Below are positions 8,903 to 17,547 of a stretch of 64,000 nucleotides of DNA, one piece after another. Origin of the DNA: Algibacter sp045066735 (lineage in GTDB: Bacteria; Bacteroidota; Bacteroidia; Flavobacteriales; Flavobacteriaceae); NCBI RefSeq assembly GCF_045066735.1, contig NZ_JBISHH010000002.1:103867-167866 (forward strand), given 5' to 3'. The translations under genes and the position numbers were made by a program. The stretch's first letter is position 1. Every line of letters begins with the position of its first letter. The notes under the pieces were generated by a model that saw only the letters and a program-made list of their open reading frames with translations, was not told the DNA's origin and did no database searches.

Positions 8903-10192
8903 ATGTCAAAAAACAAAAATTTAGTTCACCCAAGAGATCAAATCACCAAAATAATAAGTAGAATATATAAAAGAGGGATGACCACAACATCTGGTGGGAA
9001 TATTTCTATTATTGATGATGAAGGGAATATTTGGGTTACGCCATCTGCTATCGATAAAGGCTCTTTAAGAGCATCAGATATTATTTGCGTAAAAAAAGAT
9101 GGAACTATTGTTGGTAAACATAAACCATCATCTGAGTTTCCGTTCCATAAAGCTATATATGAGGCAAGGCCAGATATTAAATCTGTAATTCATGCACACC
9201 CACCAGCACTAGTATCGTTTAGTATCGTGCGCCAAATTCCTAATACAAATATCATTTCTCAAGCTAAACATATTTGTGGGCCAATAGGTTACGCTAAATA
9301 TAGATTGCCAGGAAGTGATGATTTAGGAGATGTTATAGCCGATGAGTTTAAAAAAGGATATAAGGCAATTATCATGGAAAACCATGGTACTGTATTGGGA
9401 GGTAGCGATTTAACCGATGCTTACGAGCGTTTTGAAGCTTTAGAGTTTTGTGCTAGCACCATACTTTATGGATCTCAAATTGGTACTCCAAAATATCTTA
9501 CCGATGCTCAAATTGATGAGTTTGAAGCACAAGCAACAGGTGTTTTACCAGAAATGGAAGCAACAAGTTATTCAGCCGACGAACTTGAAAAGCGTTTAGA
9601 GATTTGTAAAATAGTACAACGTTCTTGCCAACAAGATTTAATGATAAGTTCTTACGGTACAGTATCTATGCGATGGAAAGATAACGACTTTCTTATTACA
9701 CCTACCGGGAAAAATAGATGGGATATCGATTTAGATGACATTGTTCAAATAAAAGATGGTAAACGAGAAACAGGAAAAACTCCTAGTAGAGCAACATGGA
9801 TTCATCAAGAAATTTATAATAGAAACCCAGATGTTAACTCTATTATTATGACGCAATCACCGTATTTAATGGCTTTTGGGGTTACAGGAGAATATCTTAA
9901 CGTAAGAACAATACCTGAGAGTTGGATATTTTTACAAGACATAAACTTTGTTGAATACGGTAATCATTTTAGAAAAAATAATAATTCTGAAATCGTTGAT
10001 AATTGCCCAACAGCATTAATTATAGAAAATGATTCAGTAATTATAACAGGCGATAAGTTATTACAAACGTTTGATTATTTAGAGGTAGCCGAGTTTAGTG
10101 CAAAATCAATTGTTTTAGGCCATTCACTTGATGAGATGGTACCAATAAATGATGAGCAAGTTGAAGATTTAAGGAAAAAGTTTTTAACATAA
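8903..10192 (+). CDS. Tandem class II aldolase/adducin-domain protein
   Basis: A 429-residue protein with two class II aldolase-like domains in series. Domain 1 (about 5-215) has the zinc motif HAHPP (His97, His99) and a third ligand in ENHGT (His161), plus SGGNIS and the PSSEFPFH substrate segment, so it can act as a fuculose/rhamnulose-phosphate-type aldolase or epimerase. Domain 2 (about 225-425) repeats the fold, but the corresponding positions read TQSPY and ENDSV, so all three zinc histidines are missing and the half is probably structural or regulatory. It lies between the kinase and the lactate dehydrogenase with a 4-bp gap to the latter. Its role beside a full RhaEW aldolase is unclear; handling another deoxysugar phosphate (for example fuculose-1-P) is possible. 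Confidence 0.85.
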   Translation: MSKNKNLVHPRDQITKIISRIYKRGMTTTSGGNISIIDDEGNIWVTPSAIDKGSLRASDIICVKKDGTIVGKHKPSSEFPFHKAIYEARPDIKSVIHAHPPALVSFSIVRQIPNTNIISQAKHICGPIGYAKYRLPGSDDLGDVIADEFKKGYKAIIMENHGTVLGGSDLTDAYERFEALEFCASTILYGSQIGTPKYLTDAQIDEFEAQATGVLPEMEATSYSADELEKRLEICKIVQRSCQQDLMISSYGTVSMRWKDNDFLITPTGKNRWDIDLDDIVQIKDGKRETGKTPSRATWIHQEIYNRNPDVNSIIMTQSPYLMAFGVTGEYLNVRTIPESWIFLQDINFVEYGNHFRKNNNSEIVDNCPTALIIENDSVIITGDKLLQTFDYLEVAEFSAKSIVLGHSLDEMVPINDEQVEDLRKKFLT

Positions 10193-10196
10193 AAAT

Positions 10197-11342
10197 ATGG
10201 AAATAAGTTTCGATACGCGATATCCATCAATAGATGATTTAAGAGCTAAAGCTCAAAAAAAAATCCCAAAGTTTGCTTTTGAATATTTAGATGGAGGGTG
10301 TAATGAAGATGTAAATTTAATAAGAAATACATCTGAATTGCGAGAAGTACAACTTAAACCAAATTATTTAAGGAAGCATCATGGTTCATCATTAAAAACT
10401 AATCTTTTTGGTATTGAATATGATGCGCCTTTTGGTATTGCACCAGTAGGTTTACAAGGGCTAATGTGGCCAAACTCGCCTGAGATTTTAGCAAAGGCAG
10501 CTTTTAATCATAATATTCCTTTTATATTAAGTACTGTAACCACAACAAGTATAGAACGTGCGGCAGAATTAACAGAAGGTAAAGCCTGGTTTCAATTATA
10601 TCATCCTACAGAAGACAAGTTAAGAGACGATATAATAAATAGAGCAGCTGCAGCAGAATGTCCAGTTTTAGTTATTTTATGTGATGTTCCAAGTTTTGGA
10701 TTTAGGCCAAGAGATATTAGAAATGGTTTAGCTATGCCTCCAAAAATGAATTTAAGTAATATTTTACAAGCCTTTGGGAGGCCACATTGGAGCTTACAAA
10801 CCTTAAAACATGGCATTCCTAATTTCGCCAATTTATTACCTTATATGCCTAAAAATTTAGATTTAAAGCAATTAGGGAAATTCATGGACCAAACATTCTC
10901 AGGAAGATTAAATGAGGAAAAAATTAAACCAATTCGAGACATGTGGAAGGGGAAGTTGGTTTTAAAAGGAGTCGCTTCGGAATATGATGCAGAACTAGCT
11001 ATTAAGTTAGGGCTTGATGGTATTATAGTTTCCAATCATGGTGGGCGTCAATTAGATGCTGGACAATCTACGATTAAACCTTTATCTACAATTGCCAAAA
11101 AATATGGTAATCAAATTGAAGTTATGATGGATAGTGGTGTGCGATCAGGTCCAGATGTGGCAAGGGCTATGGCTAGCGGAGCTAAATTTACATTTATGGG
11201 GCGCTCTTTTATGTATGGAGTATCTGCACTTGGTAAAAAAGGAGGTAATCATACCATATCATTATTAAAAACAGAATTGCAACAAGTAATGGAGCAATTA
11301 TGTTGTGAAAACACTAGTGATTTTCCTAATCATTTAGTTTAA
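10197..11342 (+). CDS. lldD: FMN-dependent alpha-hydroxy acid (L-lactate) dehydrogenase
   Basis: A 381-residue flavoprotein of the LldD/glycolate oxidase family, expected to oxidise L-lactate to pyruvate with electrons passed to the respiratory chain. Visible family features are the N-terminal FDTRYPSIDDLRAKAQ, AFEYLDGG, the FMN segment PFGIAPVGLQGLMWP, the active-site SNHGGRQLDAG (catalytic His281) and MMDSGVRSGPDVARAMA. It would complete the lower half of rhamnose catabolism: lactaldehyde to lactate to pyruvate. It starts 4 bp after the preceding stop, so it is in the same operon. Related 2-hydroxy acids cannot be excluded as substrates. Confidence 0.88.
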   Translation: MEISFDTRYPSIDDLRAKAQKKIPKFAFEYLDGGCNEDVNLIRNTSELREVQLKPNYLRKHHGSSLKTNLFGIEYDAPFGIAPVGLQGLMWPNSPEILAKAAFNHNIPFILSTVTTTSIERAAELTEGKAWFQLYHPTEDKLRDDIINRAAAAECPVLVILCDVPSFGFRPRDIRNGLAMPPKMNLSNILQAFGRPHWSLQTLKHGIPNFANLLPYMPKNLDLKQLGKFMDQTFSGRLNEEKIKPIRDMWKGKLVLKGVASEYDAELAIKLGLDGIIVSNHGGRQLDAGQSTIKPLSTIAKKYGNQIEVMMDSGVRSGPDVARAMASGAKFTFMGRSFMYGVSALGKKGGNHTISLLKTELQQVMEQLCCENTSDFPNHLV

Positions 11343-11383
11343 TATGTTAAGTATTATTAATTAAAAGAATTAAAAAAACTATT

Positions 11384-12823
11384 ATGAAGCATTATAAACA
11401 ATTTATTAATGGAGAATTTGTAGACTCTAAAGCCACATCGGTTATTGAGATATTGAACCCTTGTACAGAAGAAATTATTAGTACTATTTCTACAGGAACA
11501 GTAGAAGATGCTAACAATGCCTTAGAAGCAGCACAAGCAGCACAACCAGCATGGGAGGCTTTACCGGCGATACAAAGAGCGGCATTTTTACATAAAATGG
11601 CTGACGTTATTAGAGAAAACCGTGTGTTTTTGGCAGAAACTTTATCTAAAGAACAAGCTAAAGTTATTGGTTTAGCACAAGTTGAAATTGATGTAACTGC
11701 AGATTATTTTGATTATAATGCAGGTTGGGCACGAAGAATTGAAGGAGAAATTATTCAAAGTGATCGTGAAAAAGAACATATTTATTTACACAAAGTGCCA
11801 ATTGGAGTTGCTGTTGGTATTTGCCCTTGGAATTTCCCGTTTTTTGTTATGGCACGTAAAGTTGCAGCATCTTTAATTACTGGAAATACCTGCGTAATAA
11901 AGCCAAGTTCTGAAGCGCCAAATACCATTATGGAATTTGCAGATTTTATTCAAAAAATAAATTTACCAAATGGTGTTTTAAACTTTGTTTGCGGTAACGG
12001 CAGAACGGTTGGAAATGCACTTTCTAAAAGTCCTATTACTGGTATTATTAGTTTAACTGGTAGTGTTGGTGCGGGACAAAAAGTAATTAGTGCTGCTGCT
12101 GAAAATATAACAAAAGTATCTTTAGAATTAGGAGGTAAAGCTCCGGCAATAGTTTGTGCAGATGCTAATTTAGATTTAGCCATTAACTCTATCGTATCTT
12201 CAAAGGTTATTTTTAGCGGACAAGTTTGTAATTGTGCAGAACGCGTATATGTTGAGGATAGTATTTACGATGAATTTGTAGATAAGTTAACCAAGAAGAT
12301 GAGCCAAGTAACTATTGAGGATGCCTTAACAGGAACTAATGCCGATATGAGTAGTTTGGTTTCCAAAGATCAATTAGATAAAATTACCGAAATGGTAGAG
12401 TTCGCTAAAAAAGAAGGGGCAGAAGTTTTAGTAGGAGGTAAGCGCCCTGAAAAATTTGATAGCGGTTATTATTACGAACCAACTTTATTAACTAATGTTT
12501 CTCAGGAAATGGAAATTATTCAGGAAGAAGTTTTTGGACCAGTACTTCCAGTTATGAAATTTGGTACATTAGATGAAGCCATAGCACTATCTAATGATTG
12601 CCAGTTCGGATTAACATCATCAATATTTTCAGAAAACTATAATAACATTATGCGTGCTACAAATGGTTTGCATTTTGGTGAAACTTATGTGAACAGAGAG
12701 CATTTTGAAGCTATTCAAGGATTTCATGCCGGATGGAAAAAATCTGGAGTAGGTGGAGCAGATGGTAAACATGGTATGGAAGAGTATTTACATACACGTG
12801 TTGTTTACGCCAAATACTATTAA
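11384..12823 (+). CDS. aldA: Aldehyde dehydrogenase, probable lactaldehyde dehydrogenase
   Basis: A 479-residue NAD(P)-dependent aldehyde dehydrogenase. Features in order are the PWNFPFFVMARK cofactor segment, TGSVGAGQ, SLELGGKAP with general base Glu248, GQVCNCAERVYV with catalytic Cys282, and EEVFGPVLPVMKF. The length matches AldA, the E. coli lactaldehyde/glycolaldehyde dehydrogenase, and the operon context supports oxidation of L-lactaldehyde to L-lactate. This activity overlaps the SDR half of RhaEW, so either the two act in parallel or one serves another aldehyde. The start ATG is 41 bp after lldD. Confidence 0.88.
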   Translation: MKHYKQFINGEFVDSKATSVIEILNPCTEEIISTISTGTVEDANNALEAAQAAQPAWEALPAIQRAAFLHKMADVIRENRVFLAETLSKEQAKVIGLAQVEIDVTADYFDYNAGWARRIEGEIIQSDREKEHIYLHKVPIGVAVGICPWNFPFFVMARKVAASLITGNTCVIKPSSEAPNTIMEFADFIQKINLPNGVLNFVCGNGRTVGNALSKSPITGIISLTGSVGAGQKVISAAAENITKVSLELGGKAPAIVCADANLDLAINSIVSSKVIFSGQVCNCAERVYVEDSIYDEFVDKLTKKMSQVTIEDALTGTNADMSSLVSKDQLDKITEMVEFAKKEGAEVLVGGKRPEKFDSGYYYEPTLLTNVSQEMEIIQEEVFGPVLPVMKFGTLDEAIALSNDCQFGLTSSIFSENYNNIMRATNGLHFGETYVNREHFEAIQGFHAGWKKSGVGGADGKHGMEEYLHTRVVYAKYY

Positions 12824-12841
12824 AAAATAATTAGCAGATAG

Positions 12842-12850
12842 TACAGGATA
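12842..12850 (+). promoter_or_regulatory. TACAGGATA motif upstream of the NCS1 permease
   Basis: The nonamer TACAGGATA is identical to the one at 3892-3900 before rhaEW. It sits about 110 bp before the permease ATG in the only sizeable intergenic gap late in the operon, as expected if the permease has its own promoter under the same regulator. Function is inferred from recurrence. Confidence 0.35.
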
Positions 12851-12960
12851 GAATTGTTCTTATCTGTTTATATTTTTGAGAATAAGATTTTTTAAACTTA
12901 AAGCTGATCATTATTTTACCCAATAGTGTTCAACTAAAATATTTATAATACAACAACTAA

Positions 12961-14373
12961 ATGAGCCAAGTAAGTATTGAACAAGAGGTAATTGAAGAAG
13001 TTGCAGGCGGAGAGTTCGAAAGAACACCTGTACCAAACTCTAAATTAAAAGGTTGGAAAAGTTTCATAGGAATGTATGCCGGCGAACATGCTGCGGGTAC
13101 CGAGTTTATGATTGGGCCTCTTTTTTTAACTGCTGGTGTTAGTGCTTTCGATTTAATTATTGGTTTATTAATAGGTAATTTATTAGCGGTTTTAAGCTGG
13201 CGTTTTTTAACAGCAGAAATAGCAGTAAAAAATAGATTAACGCTATACTATCAATTAGAAAAAATTTGTGGAAAAAAATTAGTTACTGGCTATAATTTAG
13301 CAAACGGTATTTTGTTTTGCTTCTTAGCAGGCTCTATGATAACAGTGTCTGCAACTGCAGTAGGTATTCCATTTGATATGCCTATGCCAAAATTAGACGA
13401 TACCTTACCAAATGGTATGACTTGGATAATTATTGTAATTGCAATAGGTGCAGTAATCTCATTGATTGCAGCACGTGGTTACGATATGGTTACCAAAGCA
13501 GCCAATTGGATGTCGCCTATTATTGTTCTGGCTTTTGTGGTTGCAGGAATTGTAGCATTAAGTCAGCTAGGTGTGGATAGCTTTACAAAGTTTTGGGATA
13601 TTTGGGGCGAAGGAGGAGAGCCTTTTCCAGGGCAAACAAAATTTACCTTTTGGCATGTCGTTATTTGGTCTTGGTTTGCTAATGGGGCGATGCATATTGG
13701 TATGTCTGATTTATCGGTATTCCGATTTGCTAAACAAGCAAAAGCAGGATGGGCTACGGCAGCAGGAATGTATGTTGGTCATTACATGGCGTGGATAGCG
13801 GCGGCTTTATTATATGCTGTTTACTTGAAATCTCCAGAAGCACAAGCATTTTTAAGTGTGGGCGATGCACCTCCCGTAGCTCCAGGGCCTATGGCTTATA
13901 ATGCTATTGGCGTTTTCGGTATTATTGCTGTAGTATTGGCTGGTTGGACAACCGCAAACCCAACAATTTATAGAGCAGGACTAGCTTTTCAGGCTATTTT
14001 ACCTAAATTATCAACTGCCAAGGTTACTATATTAGCAGGCGCTGTGGCTACAATTGCTGGTTTATTTCCAGCTTTTGCAATGAAATTATTAGGTTTTGTG
14101 GCTTTATATGGTTTTATTTTAGCACCATTTGGAGCGGTAATTGTATTTGAGCATTTTTTCTATAAGAAAGCTGGCATCATAAAAAACTATGCAGAAATTG
14201 CAAATCTCTCGTTTAACAAATCCGTGTTTTGGGCGTGGGCTATTAGTTTCGGGGTATTTTACTTTATATCGGTTCAATTTGATGTGTTTTTATCCTTTGT
14301 AACACTTCCAGCTTGGTTATTATGCGGTATTTTGTTTTTGGTGTTTAGTAGATATTTTCAAAAGATAACTTAG
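12961..14373 (+). CDS. NCS1-family (purine-cytosine permease-like) transporter
   Basis: A 470-residue inner-membrane protein with about 12 hydrophobic segments, beginning around residue 45 after a soluble N-terminus. The early block GMYAGEHAAGTEFMIGPLFL, the following GLLIGNLLAVLSW and the WTTANPTIYRAG segment resemble nucleobase-cation-symport-1 permeases. These usually carry cytosine, hydantoin or thiamine precursors, so its place at the end of a rhamnose operon is odd, and its true substrate may be rhamnose or a pathway intermediate. That is inference from context. No RhaT- or FucP-like sugar porter is seen in the window. It is followed by a clear hairpin terminator. Confidence 0.8.
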   Translation: MSQVSIEQEVIEEVAGGEFERTPVPNSKLKGWKSFIGMYAGEHAAGTEFMIGPLFLTAGVSAFDLIIGLLIGNLLAVLSWRFLTAEIAVKNRLTLYYQLEKICGKKLVTGYNLANGILFCFLAGSMITVSATAVGIPFDMPMPKLDDTLPNGMTWIIIVIAIGAVISLIAARGYDMVTKAANWMSPIIVLAFVVAGIVALSQLGVDSFTKFWDIWGEGGEPFPGQTKFTFWHVVIWSWFANGAMHIGMSDLSVFRFAKQAKAGWATAAGMYVGHYMAWIAAALLYAVYLKSPEAQAFLSVGDAPPVAPGPMAYNAIGVFGIIAVVLAGWTTANPTIYRAGLAFQAILPKLSTAKVTILAGAVATIAGLFPAFAMKLLGFVALYGFILAPFGAVIVFEHFFYKKAGIIKNYAEIANLSFNKSVFWAWAISFGVFYFISVQFDVFLSFVTLPAWLLCGILFLVFSRYFQKIT

Positions 14374-14415
14374 TTTCTTTAAACTGATTCTATAAGTTTT
14401 ATAAGGTATAATTTG

Positions 14416-14451
14416 AAGCAATATGTTGATACATATTGCTTTTTATATTTT
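14416..14451 (+). terminator. Rho-independent terminator at the end of the rhamnose operon
   Basis: AAGCAATAT (14416-14424) and ATATTGCTT (14433-14441) form a 9-bp perfect stem with an 8-nt loop, followed by a T-rich tract. It marks the right end of the metabolic region. The next 140 bases contain nothing I recognise. Confidence 0.8.
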
Positions 14452-14595
14452 AACCCTGTTTCCACACATTCGATTTGGAATATTCTATTCAAATTTTAGA
14501 TGTTATATTTTATTGATCAGTTTTAAAAACTATGGGATATAATTACTTTATAAATAATTAAGGAATAACTTGTAATTTTAAAACAGAATATCTCT

Positions 14596-14758
14596 ATCAA
14601 TATCGGTACAAAGATAAACTCGCAAAATATTATCATCAAAAGACTACGGCATAAAGCCAACCCTTCGCCCACAACTCATTTATTCCCTTTCCTTTTGAGC
14701 AGAAATTTTGTCTTCCGTTTGGGTTCTGCAAAAATATTGTTTAATCTAAAATATAAGT
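14596..14758 (+). repeat. Duplicated leader, copy 1 (before the ParB-like gene)
   Basis: About 160 bp closely match 16657-16818. Shared blocks include AAAGATAAACTCGCAAAATA, AAGACTACG(G/A)CATAAAGCCA and CCTTTTGAGCAGAAAT, ending near AATATTGTTTAA just before a start codon. Each copy sits directly in front of an ORF (ATG 14762 here). GCAGAA near 14700 can pair with TTCTGC near 14725, and the same place in copy 2 also folds, so the leader may act as RNA. It is probably a mobile-element 5' regulatory region. Confidence 0.75.
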
Positions 14759-14761
14759 ATT

Positions 14762-16558
14762 ATGACAACAAAAGCGAGTACTGGAATCAAAAACGGAGAG
14801 GCAACAGCCACCATGAAAAATGAAGTCAAGAAAAAATTGACTCAAAGCGCCATTGGACTTCAAGTTCAAGAACTAAGTATCGGAAGGATTATTCCTGACC
14901 CAATGCAACCAAGAAAAACCTTTAACGAGGAAGCACTCAAACAACTGTCTGAAAGCATCGAAGAACACGGTGTACTACAACCAATAACAGTTCGAAAATC
15001 TGGAAAAGATTATGTCATCGTAATGGGAGAGCGTAGGTATCGTGCAAGCAAATTGGCGAAAAAGAAAACAATTCCGAGTATCGTAAGAGCATTTGATAAT
15101 AATGATGTTCTGGAAGTTCAAATTATCGAAAATCTGCAAAGACAAGATGTTGAGCCAACCGAAGAAGCTGAAGCAATTGCGTACCTAAGCGACAAATATG
15201 CACCATCAGAGATATCAAAGCGATTGGGAAGAACAGAGAACTTTGTAAGACAACGTTTGAAATTAGCAGGTCTAATAGAAGGATTTAAAGCCTTTGTTCG
15301 CAATGGAGAAATGACGATTTCGTTAGGAACAGCTGTTGCACTTTACGAGCCAGAGGAACAGCAAATGATGCTGGAAACAATGGGCGAAGAATTTAATGCC
15401 CTTTAAATTAATCAGATGATTAAAAACCAGACCTACGATTTGGCGAAAGCACCTTTTGATGTGGTCGATGAAAAATTGATTACTAAAGTAGGAGCATGTA
15501 CAACATGTCCATTCAACGCAGCAAATCAAGGTAATTTGTTCGGCGATGGTAAAATGGTTTGAACAAAATCAGCCTGTTATGAAACGAAGAAAAGTAAGTC
15601 GTTTTTGAACTTGATTGATAAATCAAAGACAGAGAATGTGTTGTTGATTCCTGAAATTCGAAAGTATTGGGCTGATGATGAAAGTAACCAGCTGATTATA
15701 TCGCAATTGGAAAAAAAAGGATTGAAAGTTTACCTTCTGGATGATGTTGAAATAATTGAAGAACCAATTAAACCTACAATGGAAATAATTAAGACAGAAT
15801 ATCAACACTACGACTATTCTGAAGATGAGCTAAAAACTGAATTTGAAGAAGCGGTTGATAATTACAAGGAAGAGTTGGAAACATATAATTCCGCAAAAGA
15901 AAATGGATTTGTAAATGGCGTTATGTTTCATCCAAAAACGTATGTTCACAAAAAAGTCTTTGTGAAAGTTATTGAAAATTCAAAAACTGAAACAACTTCA
16001 TATTCTGAACCAATGGCCAATAGAAAAATGGCAGATTGTACACCAGAAGAACAAATCGTTAAAATTAACGAAAGGGAAATCCGTAAGAGACATATTGAGA
16101 ATAACAAGCAATTTGAGTACATGGTTCAGATGATTCGAGAAACCGATTATATTCACAAAAAGAAAGCACTTTCGGTAGATGAAATGGTGGCTTTCTCATT
16201 AACCTTATTTGAAAACAATGTGGACTATGTAGGTCGACAAAAACACTTTTCAAAATTATTGGGCAACACATCTAAGATGACTGATGTAGAAGCTGTCGAG
16301 CATTTTAAAAAGAATTTCAAAAAGGAAATCTTCTATAAGTTGATTCGGTATATCCTTACCAAGCAAGTCCATTTTGGCGAAAGTAATCACGTTAATAACT
16401 TGACGAATATTTCATTTTACAATGCCATGCAAGGGTATTACAAAACCAAAATTGCCAATATTGAAAAGGAATATACAGAAGAGAGAAGCAAGCGTGAAAC
16501 ACGTTTAAAAGAGGGAATAGCAGTTCTTGAAAAACAAATTCAAGAACTCAACGATTAG
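14762..16558 (+). pseudogene. ParB/RepB-family partition-like protein with two in-frame stop codons
   Basis: One reading frame spans 599 codons and is broken by TAA at 15404-15406 and TGA at 15560-15562, with no frameshift. The first part has the ParB N-terminal nuclease/CTPase fold (IGRIIPDPMQPRKTF, ESIEEHGVLQPITVRK, MGERRYRASKLA, EIIENLQRQDVEPTEEAEAI) and an HTH (EISKRLGRTENFVRQRLKLA). The middle has a cysteine cluster CTTCPFN followed by TGA-TKSAC, where the TGA sits where I would expect a cysteine. The last 317 residues are charged and end in a coiled coil. Such long ParB-like proteins occur on Bacteroidota conjugative elements. The two stops make a single product unlikely, although the N-terminal 214 residues could still be made. 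A terminator follows at 16576. Confidence 0.8.
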
Positions 16559-16575
16559 CTTTTGTTGTTGGAAGT

Positions 16576-16609
16576 AAGGGTCAGCATTCGTGCTGGCTCT
16601 TATTTTTTT
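16576..16609 (+). terminator. Rho-independent terminator after the ParB-like pseudogene
   Basis: AAGGGTCAGCA, loop TTCG, TGCTGGCTCTT, then ATTTTTTT: a stem of about 11 bp with two mismatches, a stable tetraloop and a T-tract. Confidence 0.85.
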
Positions 16610-16656
16610 GTTCAAACTACTTTGAAAAATGGTGGTACTATGAGGGATAATATTCA

Positions 16657-16818
16657 ATCAATAGTAGTGCAAAGATAAACTCGCAAAATATTCTCATCAA
16701 AAGACTACGACATAAAGCCAACGCTTCGCCAACACCTCATTTATTTCATTTCCTTTTGAGCAGAAATTATTGTCTTACGTTTTGGTACTGCTCAAATATT
16801 GTTTAACTAAAAATTTTA
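16657..16818 (+). repeat. Duplicated leader, copy 2 (before a 55-residue ORF)
   Basis: Second copy of the leader at 14596-14758, again ending just before a start codon (16824). Here TTTGAGCAG (16755-16763) pairs perfectly with CTGCTCAAA (16788-16796). Copy 1 has different flanking bases but still pairs at the GCAG/CTGC core, so the stem survives divergence between the copies. Confidence 0.75.
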
Positions 16819-16823
16819 GAATC

Positions 16824-16991
16824 ATGAAACAAGTACCTGAAAAACCAAACATTTCATTGCAAGAAGCAAAAGCACATTATCAATTAAGTAGTGAAAATCA
16901 CAAAATTGAAGGAGGCGAGAGTCATCTGGCTTACTACAGAGATAAGCATCCGCAGAACTATCGGACATTATTAAATTATTATTCAAACTAA
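16824..16991 (+). CDS. Small hypothetical protein of a mobile element
   Basis: A 55-residue ORF beginning MKQVPEKPNISLQEAKA and ending in LLNYYSN. I start at the ATG at 16824 because it follows the duplicated leader exactly as the ParB-like gene does; the ORF is open upstream to 16770, but that would translate the leader. It is hydrophilic, has no membrane segment and no family I recognise. The next gene begins 11 bp downstream, so the two were probably co-transcribed in the parent element. Confidence 0.5.
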   Translation: MKQVPEKPNISLQEAKAHYQLSSENHKIEGGESHLAYYRDKHPQNYRTLLNYYSN

Positions 16992-17002
16992 AATCTTATA
17001 TC

Positions 17003-17547
17003 ATGGAAAATTTAAATGTATTACAGCTCGATTTCGGTTTTGAAGTTAAGCCAGTATTAGCAAAAGAAAAAGTGGTAAAGCGAACTAAAAAACACAAGAG
17101 CGATTTCGTTTTCGATTTTATGGACTGTTTGGCAAGTCCAATCATCGTTTTTAAATCTGCATGGCAAGATAGCATACCAAAGGATATTCTTGGAAGAATT
17201 AAAATATCACGATTAATATGTTCGCTGACAAAAGAAAAAATGGCATCACTTACAGAAACATTAGCCTACATGATGCCAAGAACTTACGAAGCACCAATGC
17301 CAACAGAATGGGTAAATATCTACACATGGTTAGGACTTCAATATGCAATGCAGACTAAAAACAATGGACAATTGGAAGCTATGAAAGATATAGCAACAAA
17401 AGAACTTTCTGACTATGAAATGGTCTTTTGAAAAACCTACGAATTTGGATTTATGAAAAGCGAAGAAAAGCACTAAAAGATATTCTGAAAAAGAATAAAG
17501 TTTCAGAATCTGATGGAATTTTAGATGTTCAAGAGAAACTATTCTAA
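17003..17547 (+). pseudogene. Frameshifted hypothetical protein of a mobile element
   Basis: The first frame encodes 142 residues (MENLNVLQLDFGFEVKPV ... ELSDYEMVF) and stops at 17429-17431. The reading continues convincingly in another frame as LKNLRIWIYEKRRKALKDIL and on to a stop at 17545-17547. Adding one T to the TTTT run at 17426-17429 would restore a single protein of about 181 residues ending in a basic helical tail. I therefore read it as a one-base deletion in a homopolymer. The family is unknown to me. The conserved-looking core is SPIIVFKSAWQDSIPKDIL and EAPMPTEWVNIYTWLGLQYA. It lies among other decayed genes, in keeping with general loss of this element. Confidence 0.6.

Noticed and set aside
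15560..15562. TGA at a probable cysteine codon as selenocysteine
   Set aside because: A second, unrelated stop (TAA) interrupts the same frame, no SECIS-like hairpin is obvious after it, and neighbouring genes are also decayed. Pseudogenisation is simpler.
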